From Desulfobacterium sp. (GTDB lineage Bacteria; Desulfobacterota; Desulfobacteria; Desulfobacterales; Desulfobacteraceae): 64,000 nucleotides of DNA. This document shows positions 7,126-16,428 of this stretch, in pieces (the first letter of the stretch is position 1; each line of letters begins with the position of its first letter). Below the pieces are notes generated by a model. The model did no database searches. It had not been told where the DNA came from and was given only the letters and a program-made list of their open reading frames with translations. A program made the translations under genes and the position numbers. The stretch is taken from the NCBI GenBank assembly GCA_030145245.1, contig JAQYWC010000025.1, positions 145,158-209,157 of the forward strand, written 5' to 3'.

Positions 7126-8994
7126 AGCTGCGTTTGCCTGCTCCTGATCCAGGACCTTGCGAACGGTGCCGGCCAGGTCCTCCAGGGTGAGGGGTTTGGT
7201 TAAAAATTCCCGGATGCCCAGCGCTTCAGTTCTTTCAGCCGTTATCTTCTTGCTGTACCCGGTGCAGAGGATCACGGGCATGCCGGGCCGGATCTCCATG
7301 GCGTGGATGGCAAGCTCCTCTCCGGTCATTCCGGGCATGGTCATGTCCGTGAGGATGAGATCAATGCCATGGGAATCGCGTTTGAAAAGACCCAGGGCCT
7401 CTTCCGAGCCTGGGGCCGATTGGACATCATACCCAAGATCCTCGAGCATGTGGCTGAGGATCTCAACGATCTCCGGTTCGTCATCCACCACCAGGATGGT
7501 CTCGTTTCCCCTGGGAGGTGAAGTGTGTGCCACGGGATTTTGTGTGCCATCATCTTCTATGATGGGGAACAAAAGTTGAAAACAGCTGCCCTGGCCGGGG
7601 GTGCTCGTAACCCGGATCGATCCGCCATGGTCCTTGATGATGCCGTGAACCGTGGCAAGGCCCAGGCCTGTTCCCTGCCCGATTCCCTTGGTGGTAAAGT
7701 AGGGGTCGAAGATGGAGCCCATGATCGTTTTATCCATGCCGCATCCCGTGTCTTTGACCATCAGTCTGAGATGGGGGCCCGGGGTAAGATCGCAAGGCAG
7801 GTGGGGCTCACCCCCGTTGATGTCGATCCTGTCCAGAAGGATGGACAGCACCCCCTGTTGACTTTCCATGGCCTGGATGCCGTTGGTGCAAAGGTTCATC
7901 ATCACCTGGTGAATCTGGGTGGGGTCGGCCATGATCTTCTCCGGTTTTGATCCCAGGTCCTGGTGGATTTCAATGGTTGACGGTGTGGAGGGCCTCACCA
8001 GTTTCAAAACTTCCCTGATGACCGGCCGGATGGTGCAGGGGGTTTTGGAGCTGGGGCTCTGACGGCCGCAGGTGAGTATCTGCTGGATCAGGTTCTTTGC
8101 CCTTTCACTTGCCGCAATGATGCGGCGGGTGAATTTATGGCACTTTTCATTGCTGTGGGAGACCTCCATCTGTATGAGCTGGGTAAATCCGATGATTAAA
8201 CTTAAGATGTTATTGAAATCATGGGCGATGCCGCCGGCAAGGATGCCGATGGCCTCCATCTTCTGGGCCTGGCGAAGCTGGGTCTCAAGATGCTGTTGTT
8301 TTTCGTCGGCCTGTTTTTTTCGGGTGACGTCCCGGATAAAGAGCACACAGATCTTTGTGTCATCCCTGTCAAGCAGGGTCAGCATAATTTCCACGGGAAC
8401 CGTGGTGCCATGCTTGGTCTCCAGGGTGGTTTCAAACGGGCAGGGGCCCTTGTCACATCCCAGGCCGGGCCATTGGGGGGCTTGCTCAATGGCCTGGGGT
8501 AATGCGGGAGCGATCCTGTCCAGTGCGATCCCCAATAGTTCCTCTTTTGCGTAGCCCGAGGCTTTGATGGCAGAATCGTTGGCAAAGAGGATCCGGGTGT
8601 CAAGGTCGGTAAAAATGATATGGTCGGAGGCCCTGTCGATGACGTGCTTGGCAAATGAGAGCTCGTTGTTGATGTGGAGGGCGGTTTTGGCTTTCGCCTG
8701 AAGGACCTGGTCGGCTCTCTTGAGTTCCCTGTTTTTTGCGGTCAGTTCCCGTGTCCTGCGGAATGAGTACCAGGCAAGGGAGAGGGAGAGAACAAAGAGC
8801 ACAGGGAAGAGCTCGTCAAGTTCCAAGTGTTCGTATTTTCTTGTCAGGTGGAGGCTCTGTTCAAAAAGATCGAACCGGATGCTCAGGAATGCAGCGAAAA
8901 TTGTGGACGTCGCAACCGTGACAAGGTCTGCTGCAGAGGGTTCAAACGGGAAAAACTTTGGGAAAATGGATCGGTGTCTGGGTGAATTCAACAT
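7093..8994 (-). CDS. Hybrid sensor histidine kinase (2 TM, PAS, HisKA, HATPase, receiver)
   Basis: A 633-residue kinase. Hydrophobic segments at about 22-40 and 62-78 anchor it, with almost no periplasmic sensor between them. A coiled-coil-like linker leads to a PAS domain (about 112-225), then HisKA with His258 in GGIAHDFNNILS. The ATPase domain follows (LCTNGIQAM, DTGCGMD, GTGLGLATV). A C-terminal receiver (about 500-620) has ILVVDDEPEI and the phospho-Asp in LILTDMTMPG. The AHDFNN variant is typical of kinases that phosphorylate their own fused receiver. No output regulator is adjacent. Its 3' end overlaps zraR by 33 bp in convergent orientation, so the two messages could form antisense pairs there. 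Confidence 0.9.
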   Translation of the reverse strand: MLNSPRHRSIFPKFFPFEPSAADLVTVATSTIFAAFLSIRFDLFEQSLHLTRKYEHLELDELFPVLFVLSLSLAWYSFRRTRELTAKNRELKRADQVLQAKAKTALHINNELSFAKHVIDRASDHIIFTDLDTRILFANDSAIKASGYAKEELLGIALDRIAPALPQAIEQAPQWPGLGCDKGPCPFETTLETKHGTTVPVEIMLTLLDRDDTKICVLFIRDVTRKKQADEKQQHLETQLRQAQKMEAIGILAGGIAHDFNNILSLIIGFTQLIQMEVSHSNEKCHKFTRRIIAASERAKNLIQQILTCGRQSPSSKTPCTIRPVIREVLKLVRPSTPSTIEIHQDLGSKPEKIMADPTQIHQVMMNLCTNGIQAMESQQGVLSILLDRIDINGGEPHLPCDLTPGPHLRLMVKDTGCGMDKTIMGSIFDPYFTTKGIGQGTGLGLATVHGIIKDHGGSIRVTSTPGQGSCFQLLFPIIEDDGTQNPVAHTSPPRGNETILVVDDEPEIVEILSHMLEDLGYDVQSAPGSEEALGLFKRDSHGIDLILTDMTMPGMTGEELAIHAMEIRPGMPVILCTGYSKKITAERTEALGIREFLTKPLTLEDLAGTVRKVLDQEQANAASRLSVEPQLL

Positions 8995-9043
8995 CGTGTT
9001 TTACTTCCAAAAAGGGTGAATCAACAATATGCCGGTTGGACCA

Positions 9044-9076
9044 GGGCCTTGCCCCTGCTGGGGGCAAGGCCCTTTT
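9044..9076 (-). terminator. Strong hairpin beyond the acyl-CoA ligase gene
   Basis: GGGCCTTGCCCC (9044-9055) pairs with GGGGCAAGGCCC (9061-9072) over 12 perfect base pairs. The run of four T residues is on the plus strand. The only gene reading into the hairpin is the ligase on the minus strand, so its role as an intrinsic terminator is partly inferred. Confidence 0.55.
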
Positions 9077-9079
9077 GAA

Positions 9080-10732
9080 TCATCTTCTATCCGGCCATAT
9101 CGTGGTGGACAGCTCGGAGAGCTTGAACTTCTGGATCTTTCCGCTGGCAGTCATGGGATAGTCATCTACAAAGGTGACATAACGGGGAATCTTGTACCGG
9201 CTGATCTTGCCCCGGCAGAAATCCCTGACATCGCTTTCTTCAAGGGTCGCCTCCTCCTTGAGAACCACAAAGGCGCCTACCTCTTCGCCGTATTTTTCGC
9301 TGGGCACGGCAGCCACCTGGACATCCTTGATCTCCTCCATCTTGTAGAGGAACTCTTCGATCTCCCTTGGATAGATGTTCTCTCCGCCACGGATGATCAT
9401 GTCCTTGTGCCGGCCGGTGATGGAGAGGTAGCCCTCGTCATCCAGGATGCCCAGGTCTCCAGAGTGGAGCCATCCGTCCTTGTCAATGGCATCCGTGGTG
9501 GCCTGGGGGTTGTTGTAATATCCCTTCATCACGTTGTAACCCCTGCAGCACACCTCGCCCTGGATCCCCGGGGCAACGGTTTCCCCGGTGTCGATATCGA
9601 TCACCTTGAGCTCAATGTGGGGAAGGGCCTGGCCCACGGTCTCCACCCGTTTCCTTAAGTCGTCGTCGATCCGGGTGAAGGTCATGACCGGGCTTGCTTC
9701 GGTGAGCCCGTAGCAGATGGTGATATCCTTCATGTTCATCACCTCGATCACCTTTTCCATAACATGGATGGGACAGTTGGAGCCGGCCATGATACCGGTC
9801 CTGAGGGTGGAAAAGTCGAATTTGCTGAACATGGGGTGCTCGAGCACGGCAATGAACATGGTGGGCACGCCGTAGAGGGCCGTGCACCGCTCCTGCTCCA
9901 CCGAGGCCATGATGAGCAGCGGGTCAAACCCTTCGAGGATCACCATGGAGGTGCCGTGGGTCACGGCCGCAAGCACGCCCAGCACACAGCCGAAGCAGTG
10001 GAAAAGGGGGACCGGCAGGCAGAGCCTGTCCTTTTCTGAAAATCGCTGGTTCTCTCCGATCCAGAACCCGTTGTTGCCGATGTTGTAGTGGGTGAGCATC
10101 ACCCCCTTGGGAAATCCCGTGGTGCCCGAGGTGTACTGCATGTTCACCACATCGTGGCAATCCAGGGAGTCCTGCCTTTCCTGATACTCCTCGTCCGAGA
10201 CCATGGCGGACAGGGCCCGGATCTCGGGGATGGAGTACATGCCCCGGTGTTTCTCCTGGCCCAGGAAGCAGACCCGCTTGAGGCTCGGGTAGCTGGGGGC
10301 GGAAAGATGACCACGTTGTTGGGTCTTGAGCTCAGGGATCAGGTCATAGAGGGTGTTGACATAATCGGTGTCCTGGAACCCGTCGATGATAAAGAGGTTC
10401 TCGGCCTCGGACTGCTTGAGAAGGTAGTCGAGCTCCGATTGCTTGTAGTTGGTGTTTACCGTAAGGAGTACGGCCCCGATCTTTGCCGTTGCAAACTGCA
10501 GGGTCACCCAGAAGGGGATGTTGGTGGCCCATACCGCGACCTTTTCTCCCCGTTTAACGCCCTGGGCCATCAATCCCTTTGCCACCTCGTCCACCAGTAC
10601 TGAGAACTCCCGGTAGGTGAGCCTGAAATCCCTGTCCACATAGACCAGGACCTCGTTGTCGGGATAGCGCTCAACGGTTTGGTCAAGGATCTGGCCAAGG
10701 GTGCGTTCTTTGAGACCATTGTCTTTTGTCAT
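9080..10732 (-). CDS. AMP-binding acyl-CoA ligase (fatty-acid/aryl-CoA synthetase family)
   Basis: A 550-residue adenylate-forming enzyme that activates a carboxylic acid with ATP and CoA. The P-loop-like motif [16 protein letters not shown] is present, as are YGLTEASP (A5), GWLHSGDLG (A7) and [16 protein letters not shown] (A8). The catalytic C-terminal lysine is in SGKIQKFKL. The length is normal for the family. The ATG at 10732 follows AGGAGGAGG and sits 12 nt after the stop of the XRE-cupin regulator gene, so they form an operon. Such regulator-ligase pairs are common in fatty- or aromatic-acid-degrading anaerobes. The substrate cannot be fixed from sequence; a medium- or long-chain fatty acid is a reasonable guess. 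Confidence 0.9.
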   Translation of the reverse strand: MTKDNGLKERTLGQILDQTVERYPDNEVLVYVDRDFRLTYREFSVLVDEVAKGLMAQGVKRGEKVAVWATNIPFWVTLQFATAKIGAVLLTVNTNYKQSELDYLLKQSEAENLFIIDGFQDTDYVNTLYDLIPELKTQQRGHLSAPSYPSLKRVCFLGQEKHRGMYSIPEIRALSAMVSDEEYQERQDSLDCHDVVNMQYTSGTTGFPKGVMLTHYNIGNNGFWIGENQRFSEKDRLCLPVPLFHCFGCVLGVLAAVTHGTSMVILEGFDPLLIMASVEQERCTALYGVPTMFIAVLEHPMFSKFDFSTLRTGIMAGSNCPIHVMEKVIEVMNMKDITICYGLTEASPVMTFTRIDDDLRKRVETVGQALPHIELKVIDIDTGETVAPGIQGEVCCRGYNVMKGYYNNPQATTDAIDKDGWLHSGDLGILDDEGYLSITGRHKDMIIRGGENIYPREIEEFLYKMEEIKDVQVAAVPSEKYGEEVGAFVVLKEEATLEESDVRDFCRGKISRYKIPRYVTFVDDYPMTASGKIQKFKLSELSTTIWPDRR

Positions 10733-10744
10733 GGCTGCCTCCTC

Positions 10745-11314
10745 CTACTCGGGTATGTAGATGACCGCATGGATCTCGGCCTTTTCGCTGCCTGCGCAGC
10801 TTACATAGTGGGGAACCACGGAGTTGTAGTAGACACTGTCTCCCGGGTTCAGGATGTGGGTCTCCTTGCCGTAGATCACCTCGATGCTTCCCTTGATGAC
10901 GGCGATGAACTCCTCGCCTTCGTGGGAGGAAAGTTTCTTTGTCCTGGCCGATTCCGGGGTAAGTTCCACGAAAAAGGGCTCCATGTGACGGTCGGTCTTG
11001 CCCTTTCCCAGGGAGTAGAAGTTCAGGGCCGCAGGCTTGCCCTTGCCTGCGAGAACGCTGAATTCAGACTCCCGCTCCGACCGGCGAACAATAAAGGGGT
11101 CATCGCTCTCCTGGTCGTCCAGGAAGGTGCCGAGCCGGACGCCAAGGGCCCTTGCGATCTTCATCAGCGGCCCCAGGGGGGGGTAGACGTTTTCGTTGAG
11201 CATTGTGTCGAGGAAGCCTTGGTCAAGCCCTGTGAGCCCTGCAAGTGCTGCAAGATCAATGTCACGTTTTTCCATGAAATAGCGTATGCGCCGGCTTACT
11301 TTTCCTTCTTTCAT
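10745..11314 (-). CDS. XRE-family regulator with C-terminal cupin domain
   Basis: A 189-residue transcription factor. An N-terminal helix-turn-helix (about 3-65: VSRRIRYFMEKRDIDLAALAG...) is followed by a cupin_2 sensor barrel (about 105-185: HEGEEFIAVIKGSIEVIYG, LNPGDSVYYNSVVPHYV). This fold usually binds a small ligand or acyl-CoA and controls the neighbouring catabolic gene. The ATG at 11314 follows GGGAGG; the TTG at 11326 is less likely. It lies directly upstream of the acyl-CoA ligase, which it probably regulates together with itself. An AT-rich stretch at 11330-11360 is the likely promoter, but I could not assign boxes with confidence. Confidence 0.88.
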   Translation of the reverse strand: MKEGKVSRRIRYFMEKRDIDLAALAGLTGLDQGFLDTMLNENVYPPLGPLMKIARALGVRLGTFLDDQESDDPFIVRRSERESEFSVLAGKGKPAALNFYSLGKGKTDRHMEPFFVELTPESARTKKLSSHEGEEFIAVIKGSIEVIYGKETHILNPGDSVYYNSVVPHYVSCAGSEKAEIHAVIYIPE

Positions 11315-11415
11315 CGTCCCTCCCAAATAAGTTTAAAAGAGTCCCTTATATAATAAAACCAGGGGGGTGTCAAAAGAAAGAGAGGCGAAACCCAGGCCCG
11401 AAGGCCCTGAAACTC

Positions 11416-12027
11416 TCAGGACAGGGTCTGGGCGACCAGGGAGGCTGCAATGCTCCACATGGTGATGCCGACCAATGAGTCCAGGACCCGCCAGGCAATA
11501 GGACGCTTGAACAGGGGGGCAAGCACCCGTCCCCCCATGCTCAGGCCAAAGAACCAGACAAAGGAGGCCAGGATCGCGCCCATTGCGAACAAGCGCCGCT
11601 CTTCTCCCATGAACTGGCTGCCGATGGTGCCGATGAGGACCATGGTATCGAGATAGACATGGGGGTTGAGCAGGGTTAGCCCCAGGGTGGCGGCGATGGT
11701 TGCCTTCAACGTGCCCGAGACCTGGTGGCTGGTTTCAAGGGAACCGGGGCTCATGGCCGATCGAAGGGCGTTGAGGCCGTACCAGAAGAGGAACAGGGCC
11801 CCTCCCCAGGCGGTCACCTTTGCAAGACCGGGATTTGAAGACACCATGCTGCCCACGCCGCAGATGCCCAGGGTGATCAGGATGGCGTCGCAGACGCTGC
11901 AGATCAGGGGAATGACGATCTCATGGTTTCGCCGGATTCCCTGGCTCAGCACAAAGGCGTTCTGGGCGCCGATGGCCACGATGAGTCCTGCTCCCACACC
12001 AAATCCTTTTGCAAATGCCATCACCAT
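11416..12027 (-). CDS. argO: ArgO/LysE-family basic amino acid exporter
   Basis: A 203-residue inner-membrane protein with about six hydrophobic segments. It opens with the family pattern FGVGAGLIVAIGAQNAFVLSQGI and contains LGLTLLNPHVYLDT, which matches the LNPH motif of LysE/ArgO exporters. These proteins expel excess arginine or lysine. The chosen ATG at 12027 follows AAAGGAG; a TTG at 12048 precedes that site and is unlikely. The divergent ArgP-type regulator across a 123-bp AT-rich gap supports the ArgO role, since that pairing is known from enterobacteria and corynebacteria (LysE-LysG). Confidence 0.88.
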   Translation of the reverse strand: MVMAFAKGFGVGAGLIVAIGAQNAFVLSQGIRRNHEIVIPLICSVCDAILITLGICGVGSMVSSNPGLAKVTAWGGALFLFWYGLNALRSAMSPGSLETSHQVSGTLKATIAATLGLTLLNPHVYLDTMVLIGTIGSQFMGEERRLFAMGAILASFVWFFGLSMGGRVLAPLFKRPIAWRVLDSLVGITMWSIAASLVAQTLS

Positions 12028-12105
12028 TGGGAGTACTCCTTTTTTCAATTGGTTGTTGAATTTTGTCTCAATGGCATCGCTTATACCCCGGCTCTTATAT
12101 GAAGT

Positions 12106-12137
12106 AAAATTAATAGTTTTAATAGGGGATTAATTTT
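12106..12137. promoter_or_regulatory. Inverted repeat in the argO-argP gap, likely ArgP operator
   Basis: AAAATTAAT (12106-12114) and ATTAATTTT (12129-12137) form a perfect 9-bp inverted repeat with a 14-bp spacer in the divergent gap. LysR-type regulators bind such AT-rich dyads between themselves and their target. The binding is inferred. Confidence 0.5.
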
Positions 12138-12150
12138 GTTAATGTGATTT

Positions 12151-13038
12151 ATGCTTGATCGACGATCCATGGAGGCTTTGGCCGCGGTGATAGATGAGGG
12201 CGGGTTTGAACGGGCGGCACAAACGCTCCACATTACCCAGTCCGCTGTTTCCCAGCGGGTGAAGCTGTTGGAGGAGGCGGCAGGTCAGGTGCTGTTGATC
12301 CGAAGCGTTCCGCCAAGGCCCACCGGGGCAGGAATCAAGGTGTTGAAACATTGCAACCAGGTCCGGCTTTTGGAAGCGGATCTCCTGAAGGGGCTCAACC
12401 CCTTTTCAGAGAAACGGTTCAGGACCCTTGCCCTCGGGATCAACGCGGACAGTATTGCCACCTGGTTTTTTCCAGCCATGAACCCATATCTCGCAACAGA
12501 GCCCGTCACCCTGGACCTGAGGGTGGATGACCAGGACCAGACCCACAAGATGCTGAGAAGGGGAGAGGTGCTGGGCTGCATCAGTTCTCAAAAGGCGTCG
12601 GTTCAGGGGTGCTCGGTTGCGTTGCTCGGCACCATGAACTACCGCCTGGTGGCAACCCCCCAATTCATGGAACGATGGTTTGGCCAGGGCTTTTCAAAGA
12701 AAGGGGTTGCCCATGCGCCCCTTCTGGTGTTCAACAAAAAGGATGAACTCCAGTCCGGCATCCTTGGCCGGGAGTTTGGGCAGGTACCCCAGGATATCCC
12801 CATCCACTATCTTCCCTCCACGGAGAAGTTCCTGGAGTTCATCGTGGCCGGGCTTGCCTACGGTGTGGTGCCGGATCTCCAGAGTCTGGATCTGATTAAC
12901 AAGGGGGTGCTGGTGGACCTGATTCCCCACGGTCACATGGCGGTCAGCCTCTTCTGGCACAGCTGGAACCTGAAGTCCCGGTTCATTGAGGGCTTCTCAA
13001 AACAACTTGTGGTGCGGGCAAGAGAGCTTCTATACTGA
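12151..13038 (+). CDS. argP: LysR-family regulator ArgP-like
   Basis: A 295-residue LysR-type regulator. The N-terminal helix-turn-helix reads MEALAAVIDEGGFERAAQTL and then ITQSAVSQRVKLLEE, followed by the LysR_substrate effector domain (about 90-295). The wing sequence GQVLLIRSVPPRPTGAGIKVL resembles ArgP/LysG rather than generic LysR proteins. In characterised systems ArgP binds arginine or lysine and turns on the exporter gene argO, which is divergent here. The ribosome site before the ATG at 12151 is poor, which is not rare for autoregulated LysR genes. Confidence 0.87.
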   Translation: MLDRRSMEALAAVIDEGGFERAAQTLHITQSAVSQRVKLLEEAAGQVLLIRSVPPRPTGAGIKVLKHCNQVRLLEADLLKGLNPFSEKRFRTLALGINADSIATWFFPAMNPYLATEPVTLDLRVDDQDQTHKMLRRGEVLGCISSQKASVQGCSVALLGTMNYRLVATPQFMERWFGQGFSKKGVAHAPLLVFNKKDELQSGILGREFGQVPQDIPIHYLPSTEKFLEFIVAGLAYGVVPDLQSLDLINKGVLVDLIPHGHMAVSLFWHSWNLKSRFIEGFSKQLVVRARELLY

Positions 13039-13064
13039 TCAGCACTTGATAAATTCCACTGTAT

Positions 13065-13092
13065 TTGACATACTCAATTTCAGTGGTATCAC
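13065..13092 (+). promoter_or_regulatory. Possible sigma-70 promoter upstream of khpA
   Basis: TTGACA at 13065-13070 and TATCAC at 13087-13092 are separated by 16 bp. The -35 is perfect but the -10 is weak. It would give a leader of about 140 nt before khpA. Confidence 0.3.
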
Positions 13093-13235
13093 ATCAAGCC
13101 GATGTGAAGATGTTTTTTCATAACTGTCCTTCGTGATGATCCAAGTCATTTGCTTCTTAGGTTCTCCATAAAACGTACAGGGTTCATACTATATTTTTTC
13201 TCTGCCATCTTGATAACTAAAAAGGAGAGTGAATT

Positions 13236-13466
13236 ATGAAAGAGTTGATCAAGTACATTGCTCAAGCGCTGGTTGATCATCCGGAACAAGTGGAGGTTCA
13301 AGAGATAAAAGCCCAGCAAACCCTTGTCCTGGAATTAAAGGTTGCCAAGGAAGACCTTGGGAAAGTGATTGGAAAAAAGGGCCGGACCGCTTTGGCCATG
13401 CGAACTATTTTATCCTGTGCATCCGCGAAAGAAAAAATAAGGGCGGTGCTTGAAATTATAGAGTGA
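13236..13466 (+). CDS. khpA: KhpA-like KH-domain RNA-binding protein
   Basis: A 76-residue single KH domain protein. The nucleic-acid-binding GxxG loop lies in DLGKVIGKKGRTALAMRTIL, and the N-terminus MKELIKYIAQALVDHPEQVEV matches the KhpA/YlqC pattern. Family members bind RNA, often with KhpB/Jag, and affect cell-wall growth and translation. The gene is usually placed between rpsP and rimM; here it stands alone between an LysR gene and a BtuF-type gene, so it may be an extra copy. AAAGGAG precedes the start. The length is normal. Confidence 0.85.
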   Translation: MKELIKYIAQALVDHPEQVEVQEIKAQQTLVLELKVAKEDLGKVIGKKGRTALAMRTILSCASAKEKIRAVLEIIE

Positions 13467-13678
13467 TTGTTTTTTATCGTGCCATTCCCTCCGGCGACAT
13501 GATGCCGGACCACTAACGCTTAATTTAAAGATTTTATACTGCAAGGCCCCATGACGGTTTTTACTAAAACCCGTGTGGCCAGGGCCGGGGCGCTCCTCTG
13601 CTGATCCGCTGATTTTTATTGCCTTTTAATAGGCGGTTTGGTAGTTTTACCTTTTTTATCTCTTGGGAGGAGTGGCCG

Positions 13679-14596
13679 TTGTTGAAAATCAGCAGATCTG
13701 TCCGTGGGTGGTGTGGGGTGTTGTCGGTGATGGCTGCAATTTCCCTGTGCCCTGTTCAGTCATCCCTGGCTGCCGGGACCCGGACGGCGGTGGACCAGGT
13801 GGGGCGGACAGTGACCTTTCCCGACCAGCCCCAGCGGGTTATCTCCCTTGCCCCCAGCATCACGGAGATCGTCTATGCCGTGGACCGTGGGGAGCGCCTT
13901 AAGGGCGCAACCATTTACAGCGATTATCCCCGGGAGGCCCGGGAGCTTCCCAGGGTGGGCTCCTATGTCCACCTGGATATTGAAAAGATCGTCGCCCTCA
14001 AGCCCGACCTGTGCATTGCCGTGAAGGATGGAAATCCCAAGGAGACGGCGGACCGTATCAGTGACTTCGGCATTCCGGTCTATGCCGTGAATCCCGTTGA
14101 TCTTGATTCGGTGATCAAGACCGTGGGCCTTATCGGCTCGCTGTTGAACGCCGATGCCCGGGCTGCCCAGGTGATAGGCGACATGGAGGCAAGAATCCAG
14201 CGGGTGGAAAACCTGGTGTCCACCTCCCCCCTGAGGCCCCGGGTCTTTTTCCAGATCGGGATCTCCCCCATCGTATCCGCCGGGCGGGATACCTTTCTCC
14301 ACGGGCTGATCCATCGGGCCGGCGGAGAGAACCTTGCCGGGAAACTGATCTCCTATCCCAGGTTCACCAAGGAGCAGGTCCTCGGTCTCAACCCGGACAT
14401 TATCATCATCACCTCCATGGCACGGACCGAGGTGTTTGACCGGGTAAAACAGGACTGGCAGACCTGGCAGCAGGTGCCGGCGGTCAGGAACAACCAGATC
14501 CATATCGTTGATTCAAATATCCTTGACAGGCCAACCCCCAGGATGGTTGACGGCCTTGAGCTGTTGGTCCGTCTGGTTCATCCGGAGTTATTTTAA
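13679..14596 (+). CDS. btuF: BtuF-like periplasmic binding protein of a cobalamin/iron-complex ABC importer
   Basis: About 305 residues, beginning at TTG 13679 (another TTG follows at 13682) after GGGAGGAG. A signal peptide runs to about SSLAAG. The mature protein has the class-III binding-protein pattern: VISLAPSITEIVYAV, then ATIYSDYPREARELPRVGSY (the YSDYP block is BtuF-like), LDIEKIVALKPDLCIA, and a long linker helix. It is the first gene of a three-gene importer with the permease starting directly at its stop. I looked for a cobalamin riboswitch upstream and did not find a B12 box. The substrate could also be haem or a siderophore. Confidence 0.8.
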   Translation: MLKISRSVRGWCGVLSVMAAISLCPVQSSLAAGTRTAVDQVGRTVTFPDQPQRVISLAPSITEIVYAVDRGERLKGATIYSDYPREARELPRVGSYVHLDIEKIVALKPDLCIAVKDGNPKETADRISDFGIPVYAVNPVDLDSVIKTVGLIGSLLNADARAAQVIGDMEARIQRVENLVSTSPLRPRVFFQIGISPIVSAGRDTFLHGLIHRAGGENLAGKLISYPRFTKEQVLGLNPDIIIITSMARTEVFDRVKQDWQTWQQVPAVRNNQIHIVDSNILDRPTPRMVDGLELLVRLVHPELF

Positions 14597-15607
14597 TTGA
14601 ATATGACCCACCGCTCCATCGCCTTTCGCATCACCCTGGTGACCGTTGTCCTGTCGCTTTTTCTTGGCCTTGCCATGTTCCTTGGCCTTGGCATCGGATC
14701 CACCTCCCAGGGACTGTCCACCGTATGGAAGACCCTGGTTTCCCCGGAAACCAGCGATTCCACCATGACCGCCATTATCTGGCGGATCCGGTTTCCCAGG
14801 GTCCTCATGGCCATGATGGCCGGCGCAGTTCTTTCCACAGGCGGGCTTGTGTTCCAGGCGCTCTTGAGAAATCCGTTGGCAGAACCCTATATCCTCGGTG
14901 TTTCCGGGGGATCGGCCATCGGTGCCATCATCGGCATCATCCTGGGCCTGTCCCGGTTTCCCGGGGTCGGGATCACCGCCTTTATGGGTTCCATGGTCAC
15001 CCTGGTGCTGGTGGTGATCATGTCGTCGGGCCGTTCTTCCCTTAAAAAAGATTCCATGCTGTTGTCCGGGGTGGTTGTCAATTCCTTTTGCTCGGCCGTG
15101 ATCATGTTTCTCATCTCCCTGACCCAGAACAACAAGATTCACAACATCATGTTCTGGCTCATGGGAGACCTGTCGTCATCGGATTTGAACCAGGCCGGTA
15201 TTCTTGCCATGAGCATCATTCCCTGTTTCATCATTATCTTTGTTCTCTCCCATGCCATGAACATTCTGCTCATGGGAAGCGAGATGGCCCATTCCATGGG
15301 GGTCAACATCCGTGTTGTCACAAGCGTGCTCTTGATCACATCGTCTTTTATGGTGAGCGCCACGGTCTGCCATTGCGGCCTAATGGGATTTGTCGGCCTG
15401 GTTGTGCCCCACATTTTTCGCCTTGCCCTGGGTCCGGATCACCGGGTGCTGGTGCCCGCCTGTATTCTTGGGGGAGGCGCCTACATGGTGCTGTGCGATC
15501 TGCTTGCCCGTTGGATTCCCCGCCAGGGGGAGATGCCCGTGGGTGTGATCACGGCCATGATCGGGGCGCCGCTCTTTATCATGCTGTTGAAGCGGGGGAG
15601 GAGCTGA
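14597..15607 (+). CDS. btuC: FecCD/BtuC-family ABC permease
   Basis: A multi-pass membrane permease of about 336 residues with roughly ten hydrophobic helices. Family motifs are clear: IRFPRVLMAMMAGAVLSTGGLVFQALLRNPLAEPYILGVSGGSAIGA at the first third, and CGLMGFVGLVVPHIFRLALGPDHR before the end. These proteins form the channel for vitamin B12, haem or iron-siderophore. The start may be TTG 14597 (nine bases after GGAG) or ATG 14603. Translation is coupled to the preceding btuF-like gene, whose stop abuts it. Confidence 0.9.
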   Translation: MNMTHRSIAFRITLVTVVLSLFLGLAMFLGLGIGSTSQGLSTVWKTLVSPETSDSTMTAIIWRIRFPRVLMAMMAGAVLSTGGLVFQALLRNPLAEPYILGVSGGSAIGAIIGIILGLSRFPGVGITAFMGSMVTLVLVVIMSSGRSSLKKDSMLLSGVVVNSFCSAVIMFLISLTQNNKIHNIMFWLMGDLSSSDLNQAGILAMSIIPCFIIIFVLSHAMNILLMGSEMAHSMGVNIRVVTSVLLITSSFMVSATVCHCGLMGFVGLVVPHIFRLALGPDHRVLVPACILGGGAYMVLCDLLARWIPRQGEMPVGVITAMIGAPLFIMLLKRGRS

Positions 15608-15609
15608 CC

Positions 15610-16410
15610 ATGGACGTTGCTGTTTCAGTGCAGGGGATCTCCCATGCCTATGGGAAAAACCGGGTCCTGGATAATCTCTGGTTTGATGTGCCCCAAGGCG
15701 CGTTTTTTACCATCATCGGCCCCAACGGGTCGGGTAAATCCACCCTCATGCGCCTGATTTCAGGGGTGTTGCGTTATGGCGCAGGCGATGTGCAGCTCCT
15801 GGGCCGTTCATTGAAATCCTACGGCGGAAAGCAGCTTGCCAAACGGGTCGCCTATGTGCCCCAGACCGTGTCGGCAGAGTTTCCCTTCTCCGTACAGGAG
15901 CTGGTGATGCTTGGCCGGTCGCCCCACCAGGGGATGCTTGGGATGAACTCGGGCAAGGATTATGAGATCGCACGCCAGGCCATGGCCTTTACCAACGTGG
16001 ATCACCTGAAAGAGAGAACCCTTGACCAGATCAGCGGGGGGGAGCGCCAGCGGGTGTTCATTGCCCGGGCCATCTGCCAGGGGCCTGAGATCATGCTCCT
16101 GGACGAACCTGCCTCAGCCCTGGATCTTGCCCACCAGGTGATGCTCATGGATCTTCTGGACCGGCTCAAGCAGGAGACCGGCATCACCATTGTCATGGTG
16201 TCCCACGATATCAACCTGGCTGCCATGTACTCGGATGAGATGGTGCTCATCGCAGGGGGTAGTGTGGTTAAAAAGGGTCCTGCGGACCATGTCCTGGACG
16301 CCCGGGTGCTTGAGGATATCTTTGGCTGCCCGTTTCTCATCGATACCAATCCCCTGGGAAATGTTCCACGGATATTTCCCGTTCCCGACAAGTTCAAATC
16401 CCTGATTTAA
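15610..16410 (+). CDS. btuD: BtuD/FecE-family ABC ATPase
   Basis: A 266-residue ATP-binding subunit of the importer formed with the two preceding genes. Walker A is GPNGSGKST (about 36-44), the Q-loop lies in VAYVPQT, the signature is SGGERQRVFIARAI and Walker B is IMLLDEPAS, with the H-loop in VMVSHDIN. The ATG at 15610 follows GGGGGAGGAG and starts 2 nt after the permease stop. The domain resembles iron-siderophore and B12 importers. After the ABC core, about 40 residues close the protein without a special domain. Confidence 0.9.
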   Translation: MDVAVSVQGISHAYGKNRVLDNLWFDVPQGAFFTIIGPNGSGKSTLMRLISGVLRYGAGDVQLLGRSLKSYGGKQLAKRVAYVPQTVSAEFPFSVQELVMLGRSPHQGMLGMNSGKDYEIARQAMAFTNVDHLKERTLDQISGGERQRVFIARAICQGPEIMLLDEPASALDLAHQVMLMDLLDRLKQETGITIVMVSHDINLAAMYSDEMVLIAGGSVVKKGPADHVLDARVLEDIFGCPFLIDTNPLGNVPRIFPVPDKFKSLI

Positions 16411-16428
16411 GCCCATACAAGGAGTAAC

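Noticed and set aside
9044..9076. Reading the GC hairpin as a plus-strand terminator
   Set aside because: The T-run is on the plus strand, but no plus-strand gene lies upstream of it; it is listed as a minus-strand hairpin with reduced confidence.
13467..13678. Possible cobalamin riboswitch upstream of the BtuF-type gene
   Set aside because: No B12 box or the expected long conserved fold was found in this 212-bp gap, only a short GCCGGA-type hairpin.
15088..15609. N-terminal extension of the BtuD-type ATPase gene over the permease
   Set aside because: The open frame continues upstream only because of overlap in another frame of btuC; the ATG at 15610 has the ribosome site and the family start.
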